From the NCBI GenBank assembly GCA_963837715.1, contig CAWIOF010000002.1, forward strand, positions 372,001 through 436,000: a stretch of DNA of 64,000 nt, given 5' to 3'. A model generated the notes under the pieces. That model was given only the letters and a program-made list of their open reading frames with translations, searched no databases and was not told where the DNA came from. Position numbers and translations under genes: made by a program. The stretch is from JANYLB01 sp963837715. Its GTDB lineage: Bacteria; Actinomycetota; Acidimicrobiia; IMCC26256; JANYLB01. Within the stretch, counting starts at the first letter, position 1, and every line of letters starts with the position of its first letter. Shown here in pieces: positions 60,081 to 64,000 of the stretch.

Positions 60081-60805
60081 TGGGAGCGCCGGAAGCCGCG
60101 TCGCCCGGGCAGTCGATCCTCGCGCGCGACGTGCTCGGGGGAGCCCTCGCGAGCTTCCGTCGCGAACCGGTACGTGTCCTCGTCACGGCGATGCTCGTCT
60201 TCGGCGTGCTGGGCGTGCTCGAGGCGCGTGTGGAGGTGCAGGCCGACGGCGGCAGTGACCAGGTGACCGTCGTGCTCCTCCTCGTAGGTGCGCTGCTCGC
60301 GGCTGCGGGGTCGGTTGCCTATCCCGCGCTGCTCGACCGGCTCATCGGCGACGAACGTCACCAGCACGAGGAGGAGTCGATCGGCCACATCGTCCGAACG
60401 TTCCCCTACGGACGGATCATCGGCGCCGACATCCTCGTCACGCTCGCGATCGTCGGCGGAACGATCGCGTTGATCGTTCCCGGACTGATCCTCATGAACC
60501 TGTTCGCGCTCGTCGGCCCGCTGCTGACGAGCGAGGACCTCGGGGTGCGCGCCGCGATGCGTCGATCAGCGACGTTGGTGCGGAAGCACTTCTGGCTCGT
60601 GTTCGGTCTCGCGACGGTTCCACTGTTCGTGGAGGAAGGCATCGAGGCCTGGGTGTCGCGCGTCGCGCGGGGCGCGCCGATCATCGAGTCAGTCGTCATC
60701 CACGCGGCATTCGGTGTGCTCGTCGCATCGGGGGTCGGCCTTGTCGAGGTGCAGCTCGCCGACCGGCTCGCGGCCCGCTACCCGCTGTCGGGGGAGACGT
60801 CGTGA
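60080..60805 (+). CDS. Multi-pass membrane protein, paralogue 1 of 3
   Basis: 241 residues with about six TM segments. A conserved start, ARDVLGGALASFRREPVRVL, is followed by two TM helices, a polar loop with YPALLDRLIGDERHQHEEES, then IVPGLILMNLFALVGPLLTSE, AAMRRSATLVRKHFWLVFGL and a last TM pair. The MRRSxxLVRxHFW stretch recalls YciC/DUF975-type membrane proteins. The His/Glu-rich loop could bind metal. It overlaps SMP-30 upstream and paralogue 2 downstream (GTGA). Function unknown. Confidence 0.8.
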   Translation: MGAPEAASPGQSILARDVLGGALASFRREPVRVLVTAMLVFGVLGVLEARVEVQADGGSDQVTVVLLLVGALLAAAGSVAYPALLDRLIGDERHQHEEESIGHIVRTFPYGRIIGADILVTLAIVGGTIALIVPGLILMNLFALVGPLLTSEDLGVRAAMRRSATLVRKHFWLVFGLATVPLFVEEGIEAWVSRVARGAPIIESVVIHAAFGVLVASGVGLVEVQLADRLAARYPLSGETS

Positions 60806-61524
60806 CTGCCGACGCAACGAGGCACGACCCGATCCGCGCCCGCGACGTCGTCGGTGCCGCGTTCACCACCTACCGTCGCGAACCCGTTCGCATCGCGGTG
60901 AGCGCGATCGTCGTGTTCGGGATCCTGGGGATCGCCGAGGCGCGAGTCGGTCGCAGCGTGGGTGAACCCGGCGGTGTGGCGCTCGCGCTGGTCGTCGGAC
61001 TTGCGGCGGTGTTCTCGGCGGCCGGCTTGGTGTTCTACCCGGCCTTGCTCGACCGGATCGTCGATCAGGAAGGAGCCGTCGGGCGGGAGCGCCAGTCGAT
61101 GGGTCAGATCCTGCGGAGTCTTCCGTACGTCCGACTCATCATCGCCGACATCGTGTTCGTTCTGGTCGTGACGGCGGGCCTGTTCGCGTGCATCGTGCCG
61201 GGACTCGTCTTCATGAACCTGTTCGCCATCGTCGGCCCGATCATCACCACGGAGCGACTCGGGGTCCTCGCCGCGTTCCGGCGGTCGGCCCAGCTCGTTC
61301 GGAGTCACTTCTGGCTCACCCTCGGGATCGTCACGCTCCCGGTCTTCGTCGAAGGTGCACTCGAGGAGTCGGTCTCGCGTGCGACGCACGGTGCACCGAT
61401 CATGTTCGCGGTCGTCGTCCACGCGGTGTTCGGTGCACTCGTCGCATCGGTCGTCGGGCTCTTCGAGGTCCACCTCGCGACCCGGCTCGCCGAGCGTGAT
61501 CCGCTCGACTCGACGACGGCATGA
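60802..61524 (+). CDS. Multi-pass membrane protein, paralogue 2 of 3
   Basis: 240 residues, clearly paralogous to the preceding protein: RARDVVGAAFTTYRREPVRI, YPALLDRIVDQEGAVGRERQ, IVPGLVFMNLFAIVGPIITTE, AAFRRSAQLVRSHFWLTLG and FEVHLATRLAERDP. The tandem arrangement with a 4-bp overlap indicates a recent duplication within one operon and suggests that the products form a hetero-oligomer. No catalytic motif is recognised. Confidence 0.8.
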   Translation: MTADATRHDPIRARDVVGAAFTTYRREPVRIAVSAIVVFGILGIAEARVGRSVGEPGGVALALVVGLAAVFSAAGLVFYPALLDRIVDQEGAVGRERQSMGQILRSLPYVRLIIADIVFVLVVTAGLFACIVPGLVFMNLFAIVGPIITTERLGVLAAFRRSAQLVRSHFWLTLGIVTLPVFVEGALEESVSRATHGAPIMFAVVVHAVFGALVASVVGLFEVHLATRLAERDPLDSTTA

Positions 61525-61622
61525 GCGGCCGGCCCCTCGGCCCGCTCGGCGGCAATCTGACGCTCACGTCACCGGCCGCGTATCGTCGACAGGTCCACCG
61601 AGTGAGCATCTGAGGAGTCGAC

Positions 61623-62765
61623 GTGTCGGGACCGTTGCAAGGCGTGAAGGTCATCGAGATCGCAGGAATCGGCCCGGGGCCCTTCGCGGCGATGATGCTC
61701 GCCGACATGGGCGCCGAGATCGTGCGGGTCGACCGGGCGCAATCAGTCAGCGGCAACTTCGACCGGCCGAACCTCGAGATCCTCAACCGGGGTCGTCGGT
61801 CCATCGGCGTCGACCTCAAGCAGCCCGAGGGTGTCGAGACCGTGCTCAAGCTCGTCGAGCAGGCCGACGCGCTCATCGAGGGCTTCCGCCCCGGGGTCGC
61901 CGAACGCCTGAACATCGGCCCCGATGCGTGTCTCGCCCGCAACCCGAAGCTCGTCTACGGCCGCATGACCGGGTGGGGCCAGGACGGCCCCTACGCCCAG
62001 GCAGCGGGGCACGACATCAACTACATCGCACTCGCGGGTGCCCTCGCGCACTTCGGTCGCGCCGGTTCGAAGCCGACGCCACCGATCAACGTGGTCGGCG
62101 ACTTCGGCGGTGGTGGGATGCTGATGGCATTCGGCGTGGCGTGTGGCCTCGTCGAATCCGGCCGATCCGGCAAGGGTCAGGTGATCGACGCCGCGATGGT
62201 CGACGGCTCGGCTGCGCTGATGGCGATGATGTGGGGCTTCCAGGCGCTTGGCGGCTGGGGCGAGTTCGGGACCAACGTGCTCGACACCGGCGCGCCGTTC
62301 TACGACACCTACGAGACCGCCGACGGGAAGTACATCTCGCTCGGCGCGCTCGAACCGCAGTTCTACGCGGAGCTCATCACCCGTATCGGCTTTGCCGACG
62401 AGGTGGATCTCGCCCGCCAGATGGACGGCTCCACGTTCCCGGAGATGCGTGAGAAGTTCACCGCGCTCTTCAAGACCAAGACCCGAGACGAGTGGTGCGA
62501 GGTGCTCGAGCACACCGACGCGTGCTTCGCACCGGTGCTCACGATGGCGGAGGCCGTCGATCACCCCCACATCAAGGCGCGCAACACGGTGGTCAACGAA
62601 TACGGACTCGACCAACCCGCGCCGGCGCCCCGCTTCAGCCGCACTCCGGGCACGATCCAGGGTCCACCCGCGTGGCCCGGTCAACACACCGACGAAGTCT
62701 TGACCGATTGGGGCTTCACCGCAGCCGACGTCGTGAAGCTGCGCGAGACCGGAGCGATCAAGTAG
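61623..62765 (+). CDS. CaiB/BaiF CoA-transferase family: alpha-methylacyl-CoA racemase
   Basis: 380 residues. Catalytic residues of the racemase branch are visible: AGHDINY with His 130 and Asp 131, VVGDFGGGGMLMAFG with Asp 160, and a Glu in YDTYETADGKY at about 246. The N-terminal LQGVKVIEIAGIGPGPFAAM and GVDLKQPEGVETV are standard. It interconverts (R)- and (S)-2-methylacyl-CoA, needed to degrade branched-chain lipids and sterol side chains. It is flanked by the paralogous membrane proteins, though a functional link is not established. GTG 61623. Confidence 0.92.
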   Translation: MSGPLQGVKVIEIAGIGPGPFAAMMLADMGAEIVRVDRAQSVSGNFDRPNLEILNRGRRSIGVDLKQPEGVETVLKLVEQADALIEGFRPGVAERLNIGPDACLARNPKLVYGRMTGWGQDGPYAQAAGHDINYIALAGALAHFGRAGSKPTPPINVVGDFGGGGMLMAFGVACGLVESGRSGKGQVIDAAMVDGSAALMAMMWGFQALGGWGEFGTNVLDTGAPFYDTYETADGKYISLGALEPQFYAELITRIGFADEVDLARQMDGSTFPEMREKFTALFKTKTRDEWCEVLEHTDACFAPVLTMAEAVDHPHIKARNTVVNEYGLDQPAPAPRFSRTPGTIQGPPAWPGQHTDEVLTDWGFTAADVVKLRETGAIK

Positions 62766-62773
62766 ACGGGGAC

Positions 62774-63508
62774 CTGCGGCCCGCCGGGATTCTCCGGGCC
62801 GCCTTCCACACCTACCGGGCGGAGTTCTGGCCGGTCGCGATCAGCGCCGTGGTGGTCTTCGGCTTCTTCGGCGCGGTCGAGTTCGAGGCCGACGTCGCGC
62901 TCGACGACGGCTGGGGCTTCAGCCTCGGCAAGCTCGTGCTCGCCCTCGTCCTCGTGGCGTTCAGCGCGGCGGGCACGGTCTTCTATCCCGGCCTGCTCGA
63001 CCGCATCGTCGGGGTGGAACGCGGCCACAACGAACGGCAGTCGCTCGGCACCATCCTCCGAACACTGCCGTACGGGCGACTCGTCCTGGCCGAGATCATG
63101 CTGTTCGCTGTCACCGGCGTCGGGCTCGCGCTCTTCTTCGTTCCCGGGATCATCGCGTTCACGTTCTTCGGGCTCGTCGGGCCGTGCATCACGATCGAGG
63201 ACCGGAGCGCGCTCTCGGCCTTCGCTCGATCAGCTCGTCTGGTCAAGCCGCACTTCTGGCTCGTGCTCCTCCTCGTGACGGTGCCGATCGGCATCGAACA
63301 CGCGCTCGAGGATGCCGTACACCACCTCGTCGAGCATGAGGCATTCATCGTGCGATTCGGGAGCCACGCACTCATCGGCATCATCATCGGTTCGATCGTC
63401 GGCCTCATCGAGGTGCATCTCGCGTTCCGACTGAGTGGGCGCTACCGAGAGGAGCGCGCGCCCCGCGTCACCCTTCGTCAGCGGGCCACCGGGCGCGGAG
63501 AGGCCTGA
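62774..63508 (+). CDS. Multi-pass membrane protein, paralogue 3 of 3
   Basis: About 244 residues, the same family as the proteins at 60080 and 60802: ILRAAFHTYRAEFWPVAI, YPGLLDRIVGVERGHNERQS, FVPGIIAFTFFGLVGPCITIE, SAFARSARLVKPHFWLVLL and LIEVHLAFRLSGRY. No ATG or GTG lies at the expected place after the racemase stop. CTG 62774 gives the right length, while TTG 62708 would overlap the racemase gene. The 3' end overlaps the converging ferric-reductase-like gene by 31 bp. Confidence 0.75.
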   Translation: MRPAGILRAAFHTYRAEFWPVAISAVVVFGFFGAVEFEADVALDDGWGFSLGKLVLALVLVAFSAAGTVFYPGLLDRIVGVERGHNERQSLGTILRTLPYGRLVLAEIMLFAVTGVGLALFFVPGIIAFTFFGLVGPCITIEDRSALSAFARSARLVKPHFWLVLLLVTVPIGIEHALEDAVHHLVEHEAFIVRFGSHALIGIIIGSIVGLIEVHLAFRLSGRYREERAPRVTLRQRATGRGEA

Positions 63509-64000
63509 GCCGACGGCTCGAGGTCGGTCACGTCCGGGCTGGGGCGTGACGGCCTCGGTCGAGTCGGCTCCCGACGTGCGATCAGTCGGACCAACAGGAG
63601 GAAAGCGACGATCGTGCTCACGACGACCGCCATCCACTGGGTGAGGGCTGCGCCGGCATCGGAGCCGGCCGTCACGAGATGTGCGGTCGCGAAGATGAAC
63701 AGCGGGAAGCTCAGCATGTGGACCCGGCGCCACCACATGCGGGGAAGATGACGCTGGAGCAGGGAGGTCATCTCGACCGCGAGCAGGATGTAGAAGGCGA
63801 CGATTCCCCACGCGACGGCTCGCGGCTTCCAGGTGGACGCCAGGGGAACGAACAGCTCGCGCCATCCGAACGCGACGAAGTTGTCGGCGACGAGGCCGAG
63901 GAGATGCACGCCGGTGAAGACCACGGCCAGGCCGCCGAGGTGACGGTGGAGATCGAGGAGCCACGCCGGCTTGGGATTGCGCCCGAAGGTCTTCGTCGAC
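63478..64000 (-). CDS. Ferric-reductase-like transmembrane protein, 5' part outside the window
   Basis: 174 C-terminal codons are visible; the gene enters from the right edge. WLLDLHRHLGGLAVVFTGVH, ALAVEMTSL-type helix (ILLAVEMTSLLQRHLP), RRVHMLSFPLFIFATAHLV and a last TM (AVVVSTIVAFLLLVRLI) align closely with the protein at 35256, including the paired His residues that would hold heme b. It is a second copy of the same heme module, here without ApbE in view. A Pro/Arg-rich cytoplasmic tail ends it. Confidence 0.82.
   Translation of the reverse strand, partial: STKTFGRNPKPAWLLDLHRHLGGLAVVFTGVHLLGLVADNFVAFGWRELFVPLASTWKPRAVAWGIVAFYILLAVEMTSLLQRHLPRMWWRRVHMLSFPLFIFATAHLVTAGSDAGAALTQWMAVVVSTIVAFLLLVRLIARREPTRPRPSRPSPDVTDLEPSAQASPRPVAR

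Overview
The window is about 64 kb of very GC-rich DNA (roughly 70 % by eye). It has the gene-dense, high-GC3 style of Actinomycetota: ATGA/GTGA stop-start overlaps, many GTG starts, luciferase-like (F420/flavin) oxidoreductases, a WS/DGAT acyltransferase, an MMPL transporter, an MprAB-like two-component pair and a family of CoA enzymes. The gene mix suits an uncultured Acidimicrobiia-like actinobacterium; that placement is inference, since no rRNA or tRNA gene is present. I saw no phage, insertion sequence or CRISPR array.

Layout. 1-8 kb: a glycan deacetylase cut by the window edge, a thiolase, a coiled-coil membrane protein, a quinone oxidoreductase, WS/DGAT, a DsbA-like protein, a PAP2 phosphatase and a RecB-like Fe-S nuclease. 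8.2-24.7 kb: a surface-glycan locus with a two-domain GT2 glycosyltransferase, a DUF1616-like protein, GT4 and GT2 enzymes, a large multi-pass membrane protein, a Wzx-like flippase, three methyltransferases and two divergently transcribed, paralogous GH26-like lipoproteins. 24.8-31.8 kb: a cupin, an arylsulfatase, two luciferase-like oxidoreductases and two alpha/beta hydrolases. 31.8-36 kb: histidine kinase and response regulator, divergent from a small Ser/Thr-rich exported protein, an ApbE flavinyltransferase and a ferric-reductase-like membrane protein. 35.8-41.6 kb: a Tat-exported phosphoesterase, a YCII / ECF-sigma / cupin operon and an acyl-CoA carboxylase beta subunit.

41.7-48 kb: a secreted seven-bladed beta-propeller, a zinc alcohol dehydrogenase, and a geranylgeranyl-reductase-family flavoprotein divergent from etfBA. 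47.8-52 kb: an MMPL - TetR - carotenoid-oxygenase operon with a candidate operator. 52-59 kb: a cell-wall amidase lipoprotein, a zinc-ribbon membrane protein, exonuclease III, an APH-like phosphotransferase, an Hsp20-like protein and a DUF7064-like protein. 59-64 kb: an SMP-30 hydrolase, three paralogous multi-pass membrane proteins around an alpha-methylacyl-CoA racemase, and a second ferric-reductase-like protein cut by the right edge.

Two window-wide signals stand out. First, a dispersed repeat (core GTGAGCGATCGAGCCGACGC plus a following GCAGCGGATTCGACCATCA) lies just 3' of four genes, always in the same orientation to the gene it follows. Second, at least eight genes carry apparent single-base frameshifts, several in or next to G or C runs, which points to an indel-prone assembly rather than to eight dead genes.
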